DNA from: Campylobacter fetus subsp. testudinum 03-427
Lineage (GTDB): Bacteria; Campylobacterota; Campylobacteria; Campylobacterales; Campylobacteraceae
DNA length: 64,000 bases
Assembly: GCA_000495505.1 (NCBI GenBank)
Contig: CP006833.1
Span: 1,178,001-1,242,000 of the forward strand
Reading direction: 5' to 3'
A program made the translations under genes and the position numbers. The first letter of the stretch is position 1. Each line of letters opens with the position of its first letter. The notes below the pieces were generated by a model, which saw only the letters and a list, made by a program, of their open reading frames with translations, was not told the origin of the DNA and did no database searches. Shown piece by piece: positions 55,261 to 64,000 of the stretch.

Positions 55261-58200
55261 ATGATAAACAAAACAATAGAGTTAGCAAGTGAGCTGCAAA
55301 ATAAAATCGTGCAAAATATCTCTAAGCATGAAAAAGTTTTCCATCAAAAAATGAGAAAACTCCTGCTAAATCCGCAAAACAAAGTAATGTTAATAGAGCT
55401 TTTGGATCGCTCATTTAGATGCAAAGATAAAAAATCCAGTTTTGAACTCATACAATACACGCTAAATAAATATGGTATAGCTGATTTTTTCACTTCTTAT
55501 GAGAGATTTCTACTTTTAGCTTTTTTAAATTTAGGTAAATTTATGCCTGATATCAGCGTTCCATTTTTTATATCTCATTTAAGAAACGAAACAAAAGATA
55601 TGGTTTTAGATGCCAACGAACATAGTTTAAAAAAGCATATAGAACTAAGAAATGAGGATAATATAACATTAAATATAAACCTCATCGGAGAAGAAGTCCT
55701 TAGCGAAGCAGAGAGTTTATACCGGATACAAAAGTACGAAGAAGCGATAAAATCAAAGTATATAACATATATCTCCATCAAAATAACCACTATATTTTCT
55801 CAAATAAACATTATAGACTTTGAATACTCTAAAAAAGAGATAGTAAAAAGACTAGATAGGCTCTATCAGCTGGCTTTAGAAGAAGAAAAGATAAGCGGAG
55901 TTTCTAAATTTATAAATCTCGATATGGAAGAGTACAGGGACTTAGAACTCACTGTAGAAGCTTTTATGGATAGTATTTCTAAATTTAATATAAAAGCAGG
56001 AATCGTCTTGCAAGCTTATATCCCAGATTCATATCACTATTTACAACGATTATTCGCATTTTCTAAAGAGCGCGTTTTAAAAGGATTTGCGCCGATAAAA
56101 ATTCGTCTTGTAAAAGGTGCAAATAAACAGAGCGAAGAGGTGATATCTTCTCAAAAAGGGTGGGCTCTGCCAACATTTGATAGAAAAATAGATACTGATT
56201 CAAATTACAAAAAAATGCTTGATTTTGTATTAAGCAACGATAATTATAAATTTATAAATATCGGTATCGCTAGCCACAATATATTTGAGATAGCTCATGC
56301 TTATATCAAAATAAAAGAAGCCGGCGCGACTGAGTCATTTAGTTTTGAGATGTTAGAAGGTATGAGTATCCAATGCTCGTATGAACTATCAAAACTACAT
56401 GATATCATACTTTACGCTCCTGTTTGCAGTGAAGAGCATTTTAATAACGCAGTCGCATATCTAGTAAGAAGACTTGATGAAAACAGTAGTACGGATAACT
56501 TTATGCGGTATTTTTTCAATCTCGAAGTAGGAAGCCGTGAGTGGAATATCCAAAAAGAGTTATTCTTAAAATCTATAGATAATATTTCAAACATAGACAA
56601 CTCTGCGCGTAGAACTCAAGATAGAAATGTTAATTCGCGTACAAACAGTTCGTATGATGAGTTTGAAAATGAGCCAGATACGGATTTTATCTTAGCTAAA
56701 AATAGAAAATGGGCACAAGATATAAAATCTAAATTTGAAAATATGCAAAATTTAGAGATCTACCCAGTGGCAAAAGATATACTAAAAACCGATGATATGG
56801 ACTCTTATAAGGTTTTTGATAAATCTCTTAATAGAAAAATAGGAACCGTGCATTTAGCAAATACAGAGCAGATAAATAGCGCATTAAAAGTAGCAAATGA
56901 GTCAAATTACAGCGATTTAAGCCACGATGAAATTTATAAAATACTATCAAAAGCGGCTGAGATTTTTAGACAAAAAAGAGGAGATCTTATAGGAATAGCA
57001 GCTCTAGAAGTAGGCAAAACATTTTTGGAGCTAGATCCAGAAGTAAGTGAAGCTATAGACTTTTTAGAGTTTTATCCACACTCTTTAAAAAAGCTAAAAA
57101 ACGAATATCAAAATATTAAATTTACACCAAAAGGTGTAGGTGTAGTTATAGCTCCGTGGAATTTCCCTATAGGCATAACAACTGGAACTATCGCAGCTCC
57201 TCTTGCGGCTGGTAATAGAGTTATTTACAAACCATCAAGTCTCTCAGCCATAACTGGATATAAAATATGCGAATACTTTTGGGAAGCCGGAGTTCCTAAA
57301 GATGCGCTTATATTTCTACCTGCGCAAGGAGCATTGATATCAGAGCATTTACTAACGCAAGATAGTGTAAAATTTACCATATTAACAGGTTCAGAAGATA
57401 CGGCAAAAACTATACTAGAAGCAAATCCTTGCTTAATGCTAAGTGCAGAAACCGGCGGGAAAAATGCTACCATAGTAAGCAAAATGGCAGATAAAGATCA
57501 AGCGATAAAAAACGTGATCCATTCAGCTTTTTCAAATTCAGGTCAAAAATGCTCTGCAACTTCACTTTTGATACTAGAAGAAGAGGTCTATAACGATAAT
57601 AATTTTAAAAAATCCTTAGTAGAAGCAGCTTCATCTTTACAAATAGGAAGTCCTTTTGAGCTTAAAAACAGACTTGCAGCGTTAGCTAGCAAACCAAGCA
57701 CAAAACTGATAAAAGCGATAAATGAGCTAAAATCTTATGAGCAATGGGCATTAAAACCGCAATTTATAAATGATAATCCGCATTTCATGACTCCTGCTAT
57801 AAAATACGGAACAAAAGAGGGAGATTTTACGCATATGACTGAGCTTTTTGCACCGATTTTAACAGTTATGTGCGCAAAAGATCTAAACCACGCCCTACAT
57901 TTAGCAAATAGCACAGGATATGGGCTTACAGCAGGATTTGAGAGTTTAGATGAAAGAGAGTGGGAGGTATTTCATCAAAATATAGAAGCCGGAAATATCT
58001 ATATAAATAAGCCGACAACCGGAGCTATCGTACTTCGTCAGCCTTTTGGAGGAGTTAAAAAGTCCGCCATAGGATTTGGTAGAAAAGTCGGAATATACAA
58101 TTATATCACGCAATTCACCGATATCACAGAAGATGGATACGATATAAATTTAAAACCGTGCGATATATCAGATAAGCTAGAAAAACTAGATATACAAAAC

Positions 58201-58764
58201 TATGAATCAAACGTTTTGAAAAGCTTAAAAGAGTTATCTTTTATAGCTAAAAGCTATGCTTATCATAATGAAAATGAGTTTAAAACCAAAAAAGACTATG
58301 TAAATATAATCGGCGAAGATAATATATTTTCATATACAAAAGTAAAAAATACAGGATACAGAATCAGCAAAGATGATAGTTTAAGAGATATTTTTGCGAT
58401 CATTATAGCTCACGAAATTTTAGAAATACCTTTATACATAAGCTTTGAAGAAAATATCAATATGCAAATCGTGTTAAAAATAGCAGACGCTTTGGGAATT
58501 GTTTTAAATTTAAAACAAGAAGATCTTGTAGATTTTTCTAAGAAAATACCTGAATTTGATAGAATAAGATATCTTAGCAAAGCATCTAAAAATGATATTA
58601 TCTACCAAAAAGCCGCTAAAAATGCAAAAATAGTAGCAAATGCAAAACCTCTATCAAACGGTAGATTTGAACTGCTTTACTACCACAATGAAAAATCTTT
58701 GAGTATCTCGTACCACAGATATGGAAATTTAGGTGCAAGAGCTTTAAAAAACATAAAAGGATAA
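55261..58764 (+). CDS. putA: Bifunctional proline dehydrogenase / P5C dehydrogenase PutA
   Basis: Oxidises proline to glutamate in two steps. The 1167 residues contain the FAD PRODH barrel (about 150-440, AYIPDSYHYLQRLFAFSKER and RLVKGANK) and the aldehyde dehydrogenase domain (about 510-985) with APWNFPIGITTGTIAAPLAAGN (two parts), the general base in ETGGKN and catalytic Cys in NSGQKCSATS. There is no N-terminal ribbon-helix-helix domain, so unlike E. coli PutA it should not repress its own operon. About 180 C-terminal residues beyond ALDH have no clear family. putP follows after three bases. Confidence 0.95.
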   Translation: MINKTIELASELQNKIVQNISKHEKVFHQKMRKLLLNPQNKVMLIELLDRSFRCKDKKSSFELIQYTLNKYGIADFFTSYERFLLLAFLNLGKFMPDISVPFFISHLRNETKDMVLDANEHSLKKHIELRNEDNITLNINLIGEEVLSEAESLYRIQKYEEAIKSKYITYISIKITTIFSQINIIDFEYSKKEIVKRLDRLYQLALEEEKISGVSKFINLDMEEYRDLELTVEAFMDSISKFNIKAGIVLQAYIPDSYHYLQRLFAFSKERVLKGFAPIKIRLVKGANKQSEEVISSQKGWALPTFDRKIDTDSNYKKMLDFVLSNDNYKFINIGIASHNIFEIAHAYIKIKEAGATESFSFEMLEGMSIQCSYELSKLHDIILYAPVCSEEHFNNAVAYLVRRLDENSSTDNFMRYFFNLEVGSREWNIQKELFLKSIDNISNIDNSARRTQDRNVNSRTNSSYDEFENEPDTDFILAKNRKWAQDIKSKFENMQNLEIYPVAKDILKTDDMDSYKVFDKSLNRKIGTVHLANTEQINSALKVANESNYSDLSHDEIYKILSKAAEIFRQKRGDLIGIAALEVGKTFLELDPEVSEAIDFLEFYPHSLKKLKNEYQNIKFTPKGVGVVIAPWNFPIGITTGTIAAPLAAGNRVIYKPSSLSAITGYKICEYFWEAGVPKDALIFLPAQGALISEHLLTQDSVKFTILTGSEDTAKTILEANPCLMLSAETGGKNATIVSKMADKDQAIKNVIHSAFSNSGQKCSATSLLILEEEVYNDNNFKKSLVEAASSLQIGSPFELKNRLAALASKPSTKLIKAINELKSYEQWALKPQFINDNPHFMTPAIKYGTKEGDFTHMTELFAPILTVMCAKDLNHALHLANSTGYGLTAGFESLDEREWEVFHQNIEAGNIYINKPTTGAIVLRQPFGGVKKSAIGFGRKVGIYNYITQFTDITEDGYDINLKPCDISDKLEKLDIQNYESNVLKSLKELSFIAKSYAYHNENEFKTKKDYVNIIGEDNIFSYTKVKNTGYRISKDDSLRDIFAIIIAHEILEIPLYISFEENINMQIVLKIADALGIVLNLKQEDLVDFSKKIPEFDRIRYLSKASKNDIIYQKAAKNAKIVANAKPLSNGRFELLYYHNEKSLSISYHRYGNLGARALKNIKG

Positions 58765-58767
58765 GAT

Positions 58768-60243
58768 ATGGAATCAGTAAATTTTAGTATAGAAATAGCA
58801 GTAACATTTGTAGCATACTCGGCTTTGATGTTGCTTATAGGATTTTATTTTTTCAAACAAAATAAAAGCACAGAAGACTACTTTTTAGGCGGAAGAAGTA
58901 TGGGTCCAGCAGTATCGGCTCTATCTTCAGGAGCTTCTGATATGAGCGGATGGCTGCTTATGGGGCTTCCTGGAGCTTTGTATGTAAGTGGATTTTCACA
59001 AAGTTATATAGCCATAGGTCTTACTGTCGGCGCGTTTTTAAATTGGAAATTTGTAGCAAAAAGGCTTAGAATTTATACTAGCGTTGTAGCAAATTCTATC
59101 ACCATACCTGATTATTTTGAAACGAGATTCGATGATAAATCTCATATTTTAAGGATACTTTGCGCTATCGTAATTTTGATATTTTTTACATTTTACGTAT
59201 CAGCAGGATTAGTTGGAGGAGCTAAGCTTTTTGAAACGACGTTTGGTTTTGCATACGAAAATGCTTTGACAACAGGTACTTTAATCATAGTTATATATAC
59301 ATTTTTAGGCGGATATAAAGCTGTTTGTTGGACAGATCTCGTACAAGGCTTGCTTATGATGTCGGCTCTAATCATAGTTCCCATAGCTATGATCTATCAT
59401 ATAGGCGGTTTTGGTGAAGCTATGAGTATAATAGAAAATATAAAACCAGAGGCACTTTTGATGAATGAAGGTATAGGTGCGCTTGGGCTGATATCAACTC
59501 TTGCTTGGGGGCTTGGGTATTTTGGACAGCCTCATATATTAGTACGTTTTATGTCTATAAGATCTGTTAAAGATATACCTACTGCTACTTTTATAGGTAT
59601 ATCTTGGATGGTGATTTCTCTAATCGGGGCTTGCCTTATAGGAGTTGTAGGAATCGCTTACGTGCATAAATTTGATCTTAGTTTGGGTGATCCTGAAAAA
59701 ATATTTATTGTTATGAGTCAGCTACTTTTCAATCCTTGGATAAGCGGCATACTTCTTTCGGCTATTTTAGCAGCTATTATGAGTACGGCTAGTTCTCAGC
59801 TTTTAGTATCTAGCTCTACTATAGCTGAGGATTTTTATAGAAGAATATTTAACAAAACAGCATCTTCAAAAACAGTTATGAACTTAGGAAGAGTAGGAGT
59901 TCTGATAGTTGCTCTAGTGGCTTTTATCATATCAACTGATAAAAACTCAAGTATATTATCTATAGTAGCTTATGCTTGGGCGGGATTTGGTGCTAGTTTT
60001 GGAAGCGTTATGCTATTCTCATTGTTTTGGAAAAATATGACTAGACTAGGAGCTATCGCAGGTATGATAGTAGGAGCTATAACAGTAGTAGTTTATAAAA
60101 ACTTTTTATCTGTATATTTAGATGTTTATGAGATAGTTCCTGGATTTATATTTGCATCTTTGGCGATAATTATAGTAAGTTTATGCACAAAAGTGAGACC
60201 AGGAACAAAAGCGGCTTATGAAATTATGATTAAAGAGTTATAA
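58768..60243 (+). CDS. putP: Sodium/proline symporter PutP (operon with putA)
   Basis: Sodium:solute symporter of 491 residues and about 13 helices. Motifs [25 protein letters not shown] (two parts) and [12 protein letters not shown] match PutP. It starts three bases after putA behind AAAGGATAAG, which makes a proline-use operon: uptake plus oxidation to glutamate. It resembles the protein at 42057-43565 along its length, so this chromosome holds two PutP copies. Proline and serine-type amino acids are key carbon sources of Campylobacter. Confidence 0.92.
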   Translation: MESVNFSIEIAVTFVAYSALMLLIGFYFFKQNKSTEDYFLGGRSMGPAVSALSSGASDMSGWLLMGLPGALYVSGFSQSYIAIGLTVGAFLNWKFVAKRLRIYTSVVANSITIPDYFETRFDDKSHILRILCAIVILIFFTFYVSAGLVGGAKLFETTFGFAYENALTTGTLIIVIYTFLGGYKAVCWTDLVQGLLMMSALIIVPIAMIYHIGGFGEAMSIIENIKPEALLMNEGIGALGLISTLAWGLGYFGQPHILVRFMSIRSVKDIPTATFIGISWMVISLIGACLIGVVGIAYVHKFDLSLGDPEKIFIVMSQLLFNPWISGILLSAILAAIMSTASSQLLVSSSTIAEDFYRRIFNKTASSKTVMNLGRVGVLIVALVAFIISTDKNSSILSIVAYAWAGFGASFGSVMLFSLFWKNMTRLGAIAGMIVGAITVVVYKNFLSVYLDVYEIVPGFIFASLAIIIVSLCTKVRPGTKAAYEIMIKEL

Positions 60244-60253
60244 TAATATATCT

Positions 60254-60277
60254 AGTATCGCCGATTTCGGTGATACT
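60254..60277 (+). terminator. Terminator of the putA-putP operon
   Basis: Stem AGTATC-G-CCG / CGG-T-GATACT with an ATTT loop, followed by ATTTTAT, eleven bases past the putP stop. Confidence 0.85.
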
Positions 60278-60492
60278 ATTTTATAGATAAATATTAAAAT
60301 TTAAAAAATATTTGCAAATTTGAGATTCAAATTTAATATACAAAATCCCATAATAATCACTATCCTACGTACATATTAGCTACTAATTTAAATTTTTATT
60401 TAATACAAGTATAAATATTAAATAAATTTTAAAACTTATTTGTATAAAATAATCAGCAAATAAAAATTAAACAAAAAAGGAGGGAATAGAAT

Positions 60493-60993
60493 TTGAGACA
60501 ATGCAAAACATTTACAAACCTCGTCGGCGTGTTACTTGTATTGCTTTTTGTCCTATTTGGCGTGGGTTTTTATACGTTTTATAACGCCAAAGGTACTTCA
60601 TACTTTAGCGATGATAGTAAGTCCTGTAATAACTGTCATATAATGAATGACGTATATAACGACTATCTAAATGCGCCGCACTCTAAAAAAGTCGCAGGTA
60701 AGCCAAGAGCGAGCTGTGTCGACTGCCATTTGCCGCATAATTTCATAGATAAATGGATCGCAAAAGGTAAAAGCGGTTTAAGCCATGCTTACTCATTTAC
60801 ATTTAAACTAGACGAGTTACCGACAAATTTAAGTGCAACTAGCAGTAGCAAAGTTATGGTACAAAACAACTGTATCGAGTGCCACGGAGAAATAGCATCT
60901 AACGTGATCAATTCAACAACAAATCCACACAATGACAGATCTCTAAGCTGTGTATCATGTCATACTAGTGTTGGACATAAAAGAGGATTTTAA
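60493..60993 (+). CDS. nrfH: Cytochrome c nitrite reductase membrane subunit NrfH
   Basis: NapC/NirT-family tetrahaem quinol dehydrogenase that passes electrons to NrfA. Starts with TTG behind AGGAGG (nine-base spacing). One membrane helix at about 11-31, then four CxxCH haem sites: CNNCH, CVDCH, CIECH and CVSCH. 166 residues is usual. A 15-base gap separates it from nrfA. The long AT-rich leader (60280-60492) contains a possible -10 near 60441 (TATAAA), and no FNR-type dyad is evident. Confidence 0.93.
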   Translation: MRQCKTFTNLVGVLLVLLFVLFGVGFYTFYNAKGTSYFSDDSKSCNNCHIMNDVYNDYLNAPHSKKVAGKPRASCVDCHLPHNFIDKWIAKGKSGLSHAYSFTFKLDELPTNLSATSSSKVMVQNNCIECHGEIASNVINSTTNPHNDRSLSCVSCHTSVGHKRGF

Positions 60994-61008
60994 AATAAAG
61001 GAGAAAAT

Positions 61009-62832
61009 ATGAATAAAAAAGGTTTTATCTATTTTGCGATTATTGTTGTTATCGTAGCGATAGTAGCAGTATTTATGCTAAATAAAGATATCAGTAAAAA
61101 ACAAAATGAAGGTACAGGAGGCATCATCTCAAAAGAATTCGTTGAACTTAACGATGATAATCCTACTTTTGATCACTGGGGTAAAAACTTCCCAGATTAT
61201 CTTGATATGTACTTGACTGTAGAAACAGAGAAACCTGTTAGTACAGAGTTTGGAGGCAATCTAGCCTACTCTAAACTTATACGCTATCCGCAACTTACTG
61301 TATTATGGGCGGGATATCCATTTTCTATAGATGCAAATGAAGAAAGAGGTCACTTCTGGGTTCAAGTCGATCAAATGGACACAGCAAGAAACAATAAAGA
61401 CTTTTTAAACGCACACGGATTTGCAGCCTTTGGCGGACAACCTGCTGCATGTATGAACTGCCATAGCGGCTGGTCTCCTTGGCTATACAAAAATGCTGCG
61501 AAAGGCGACTGGATAGCATTTAACTCAACAAAATACTGGACGATGATAAAAAATGTTCCAGCAGTAAATGATATAAAAGAAGACTCAGTAGAACATAGTG
61601 GTCCTCACGGCGGTAAAAGAATGGGCTTAACATGTGCTGATTGTCACAATCCAAAAGATATGAGCCTAAGACTTACTAGACAAGCAGCTATAAACTCATT
61701 AGTTATGAGAGGCTATGAAGCAGACAAAGAACAAGGCGTAAAAGCTACTAGAGAAGAGATGAGAACTTTAGTTTGCGCACAATGCCACGTTGAGTACTAC
61801 TTCAAACCGACTGGACAAAAAGTTAAAGTAATGGGTGAGAGCATAGCAAAAGACACTACTAAAACATGGTGGGATGGAAAACAAAAAACTTATGATGAGT
61901 TTGATTCTTGGAGAGACGGAAATAAACCAACTCAGATTGAAGTTGATGGTATAGAACTTATATTCCCATGGTCATACTGGAAAAAAGGAACTCCATTTAG
62001 AATAGAGATGTTTGATGATCACTATGAAGCAGTACGTGGTGTATTTGACAAAGACTGGCCTCATAAAATAACTAAAGCTCCTATGCTAAAAATACAACAT
62101 CCAGAGTACGAGCTATATAGTAGTAGTGTTCATGCCGCAAACGGCGTAAGCTGCGCTGATTGTCATATGCCTTATATTAGAAAAGGTTCTAAAAAGATGA
62201 CAAATCACAATGTTACATCTCCGCTTGCAAATATAAATGCAGCTTGCAAAACTTGCCATACTCAAAGCGAAGACTATCTAAAATCACAGATAAAAGATAT
62301 CCAAAACTCTGTAGCATTTGATCTTAGAACAGCTGAGTACAGCATCGTAAGTCTTATAACAGATATTAAAAACGTAAGAGATGCTTTAAGCGCTATGCCT
62401 ACATTCCAAAAAGACGGTAAGGCTGATGATGGTAAGATATCTGCTGAACTAAAAGACGTGTTAGAGCTTCAAAGAAAATCTCAAATGAGAGCGGATTTTG
62501 TCGGAGCTGAGAACTCTACAGGATTCCACAGTCCAAGAGAGGCTTCAAGAATGCTTCTTCAAGCTGTAGATATGGCTAGACAAGCTCAAGCTAAACTTGT
62601 AGAAATAGCTTCTAAAAACGGTATAGCTAACTTCAAAACATCTAATCTAGGTTTTGAAGATATGCAAAAACTAAATCCGGGTGAGATACGTTACAAAGTA
62701 GATCTAAACGGACATAAAGCAGGCGATAGATATTATGAGCATGATTACATCAATGGTAATCCACCTGCTGAGCTTTTAGAGTATGATAAGAATTTAAAAC
62801 CTTACAACTACAATATTGTAGATAAAAAATAA
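61009..62832 (+). CDS. nrfA: Cytochrome c nitrite reductase NrfA
   Basis: Periplasmic pentahaem enzyme reducing nitrite to ammonium, also active on NO. The 607 residues begin with an uncleaved or cleavable signal helix (about 5-24). There are five haem motifs, all CxxCH: CMNCH, CADCH, CAQCH, CADCH and CKTCH. In many NrfA proteins the first site is CxxCK, with Lys ligating the catalytic haem; here it is His. The gene lies right after nrfH in the standard order, with AAAGGAG before the ATG. Confidence 0.95.
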   Translation: MNKKGFIYFAIIVVIVAIVAVFMLNKDISKKQNEGTGGIISKEFVELNDDNPTFDHWGKNFPDYLDMYLTVETEKPVSTEFGGNLAYSKLIRYPQLTVLWAGYPFSIDANEERGHFWVQVDQMDTARNNKDFLNAHGFAAFGGQPAACMNCHSGWSPWLYKNAAKGDWIAFNSTKYWTMIKNVPAVNDIKEDSVEHSGPHGGKRMGLTCADCHNPKDMSLRLTRQAAINSLVMRGYEADKEQGVKATREEMRTLVCAQCHVEYYFKPTGQKVKVMGESIAKDTTKTWWDGKQKTYDEFDSWRDGNKPTQIEVDGIELIFPWSYWKKGTPFRIEMFDDHYEAVRGVFDKDWPHKITKAPMLKIQHPEYELYSSSVHAANGVSCADCHMPYIRKGSKKMTNHNVTSPLANINAACKTCHTQSEDYLKSQIKDIQNSVAFDLRTAEYSIVSLITDIKNVRDALSAMPTFQKDGKADDGKISAELKDVLELQRKSQMRADFVGAENSTGFHSPREASRMLLQAVDMARQAQAKLVEIASKNGIANFKTSNLGFEDMQKLNPGEIRYKVDLNGHKAGDRYYEHDYINGNPPAELLEYDKNLKPYNYNIVDKK

Positions 62833-62850
62833 CTCTTAAAAGCTGATTTT

Positions 62851-62885
62851 ACCAGACTTCCTAACGGAGGTCTGGTTTTTATTTT
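62851..62885 (+). terminator. Terminator of nrfHA
   Basis: Stem CCAGAC-T-TCC / GGA-G-GTCTGG around TAAC, followed by TTTTTATTTT. A strong Rho-independent terminator 19 bases after the nrfA stop. Confidence 0.92.
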
Positions 62886-62926
62886 ACTATATAGTTAAAT
62901 TTAACTATAAAAAACTAAAATTTAAA

Positions 62927-63466
62927 TCAATACAAAAGTCCATTTTTTACTTCAGTATATTTACTATCTCCTTCTAAAATCTTAACTAACTCTAAAGCAA
63001 ATTTCATAGCAGTAGCAGGACCTCTTGAAGTTATAATATTTTTATCTATCACAACATCTAAATTTGGTGTATAACCGTCCTTTGCCACGACTTTTTCAAA
63101 ACCCGGATAGCAAGTATAGCTTTCTCTTAAAACACCAGCTGTTTTCAAAGCTCAAGGAGCGGCGCAAATGGCTCCTATAAATTTGCCCTTCTCATCAAAA
63201 TCTTTTAAAACTTTTTGAAGCTTTTCGCTTTTTGCCAAATACTCGGCTCCAGGAAGTCCGCCCGGTAAAACTATCATATCAAAATCATCAAAATTTGCTT
63301 TATTAAATTCAACATCTGCTTTCATACTAACATTATGAGCACCGATAGCTATATCGCTATTTAGCCCAACAAATGCAGCGTCTATACCTGCTCTTCTTAA
63401 CACATCGATGATAGTCGTTGCCTCGATCTCTTCAAATCCATCTACTAACATAACAGCTACTTTCAT
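62927..63466 (-). pseudogene. DJ-1/PfpI family gene with one in-frame UGA
   Basis: A single reading frame of 180 codons, interrupted only by TGA at 63152-63154, which would make a product of about 179 residues if it were read through, the normal family length. The N-terminal part has MLVDGFEEIEATTIIDVL, VLPGGLPGAEYL and the nucleophile elbow GAICAAP, whose Cys is four codons before the UGA. The C-terminal part has the family TCYPGFEK and IITSRGPATAMKFAL. Ribosome site AAGGAGC precedes the ATG. Either a one-base nonsense mutation (from codons such as Trp, Ser or Gly) or selenocysteine read-through; see the related finding. Confidence 0.75.
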
Positions 63467-63577
63467 TATTGCTCCTTATATGAATAAAAAAAATTATAGC
63501 AAATTGTAGCAAATATCACAGAATATTTTTATATTTTGGGCTATGATGACAAAATATTTTTAAAAAAAGGATCTAAT

Positions 63578-63820
63578 ATGCAAATCAAAATCTCTTACTG
63601 CAATGTTTGCCCTAAGATAACAGCAGAATCTTTAAATTTAGAAGCTGAGTTGAAGAAAAATTTTCCAAGTGCAAAAATTTCTAGAGAAGCTGGCGAAAAA
63701 GGAAGTTTTGTGGTAAATGCTGATGGAAAAGTGGTTTATGACTATAATAGTTTTGAAAGACCAAGATTTCCAGAAAAAGGTGAAATCGTTACTACAATCA
63801 AAAAAGACTTCAACCTTTAG
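63578..63820 (+). CDS. SelW/Rdx family thioredoxin-like protein, cysteine form
   Basis: Small thioredoxin-fold protein of 80 residues. I take the ATG at 63578 behind AAAGGAT; a longer frame from 63536 has no ribosome site. The redox motif C8-N-V-C11 lies after the first strand in MQIKISYCNVC. The rest, NADGKVVYDYNSFERPRFPEKGEI, matches the Rdx (SelT, SelW, SelH, Rdx12) fold. A paralogue with UGA in place of the second Cys codon starts 141 bases later, so this is the Cys version of a tandem pair. Redox partner unknown. Confidence 0.85.
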   Translation: MQIKISYCNVCPKITAESLNLEAELKKNFPSAKISREAGEKGSFVVNADGKVVYDYNSFERPRFPEKGEIVTTIKKDFNL

Positions 63821-63825
63821 TTTGA

Positions 63826-63855
63826 AAAAGCATTTAAATTTATTTAAATGCTTTT
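63826..63855 (+). terminator. Terminator between the two SelW-like genes
   Basis: Near-perfect 14-base stem AAAAGCATTTAAAT / ATTTAAATGCTTTT with a TT loop, followed by ATCT. It separates the transcripts of the two paralogues. Confidence 0.85.
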
Positions 63856-63961
63856 ATCTCAAACACAAATTTATTTTTCAATCTTAAATTTATATCAAAA
63901 TCATAAAAAATTATTTATATTATGATGATATCATAAAACATTTCAATGAAAGGATTTGAGT

Positions 63962-64000
63962 ATGCAAGTAAAAATATTTTATTGCAACTCTTGAAATTTC
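63962..64000 (+). CDS. SelW-like selenoprotein start, with in-frame UGA (cut by window edge)
   Basis: Thirteen codons are visible: ATG behind AAAGGA, then MQVKIFYCNS, UGA at 63992-63994, then NF. Aligned to the Cys paralogue, M1-Q2-[IV]-K4-I5-x-Y7-C8-N9-x10 coincide exactly and the UGA falls on C11. This makes the redox motif C-x-x-U, the usual form of bacterial SelW selenoproteins. Recoding needs a stem-loop after UGA, which lies outside the window, so it could not be examined. Own promoter-like TATATTATGATG near 63919-63930. Confidence 0.7.

Overview
The window looks like a Campylobacter chromosome, by inference closer to the C. fetus group than to C. jejuni. The DNA is AT-rich, promoters are TATAAT-type with no obvious -35 box, and two long runs of genes follow the order I remember from C. 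jejuni: tatD-cbrR-recN-nadK-aspS-adk-ppa, and amiA-NMO-tyrS-spoT-rpoZ-pyrH-envC-like-ftsX-ftsE-trmB-FN3-rluD-rodA. Species was not established.

1-34.3 kb is core chromosome: envelope and LPS export (lptA, lptC, kdsC, rlpA, mltD), hisB, tatD, a two-receiver GGDEF regulator, recN, nadK, aspS-adk-ppa, mnmC, then a long minus-strand run from rluD down to amiA. This run places FtsEX beside a degenerate LytM protein and a few genes from an AmiA amidase, the expected parts of a septal peptidoglycan-cleavage system. Two chemoreceptors, a Sco-type protein and a cation diffusion facilitator follow.

34.5-41.9 kb is a roughly 7.4 kb mobile element inserted in the 3' end of a tRNA with CAT anticodon. A 21-bp direct repeat bounds it. 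It carries a tyrosine recombinase, an unknown 290-residue protein, two small HTH proteins, a replication-initiator-like protein followed by 21-bp iterons with internal dyads, a 38-residue membrane peptide, a ParE/RelE-type toxin-antitoxin pair, and several duplicated non-coding blocks flanking individual genes. I recognise no named element family here, and this is the strongest candidate for an undescribed system.

42-62.8 kb returns to core metabolism: a lone putP, a polar amino-acid ABC transporter, thiE, uppP, a class V aminotransferase, a protein whose best start codon is AUA, the flagellar kinase flgS, a dnaE with a duplicated OB region, an RRM protein, a putA-putP proline-use operon and nrfHA nitrite reductase.

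62.9-64 kb holds a DJ-1/PfpI gene interrupted by one in-frame UGA, a SelW-like CxxC protein, and the first 13 codons of a SelW paralogue whose UGA aligns exactly with the second Cys of the CxxC, which indicates selenocysteine.
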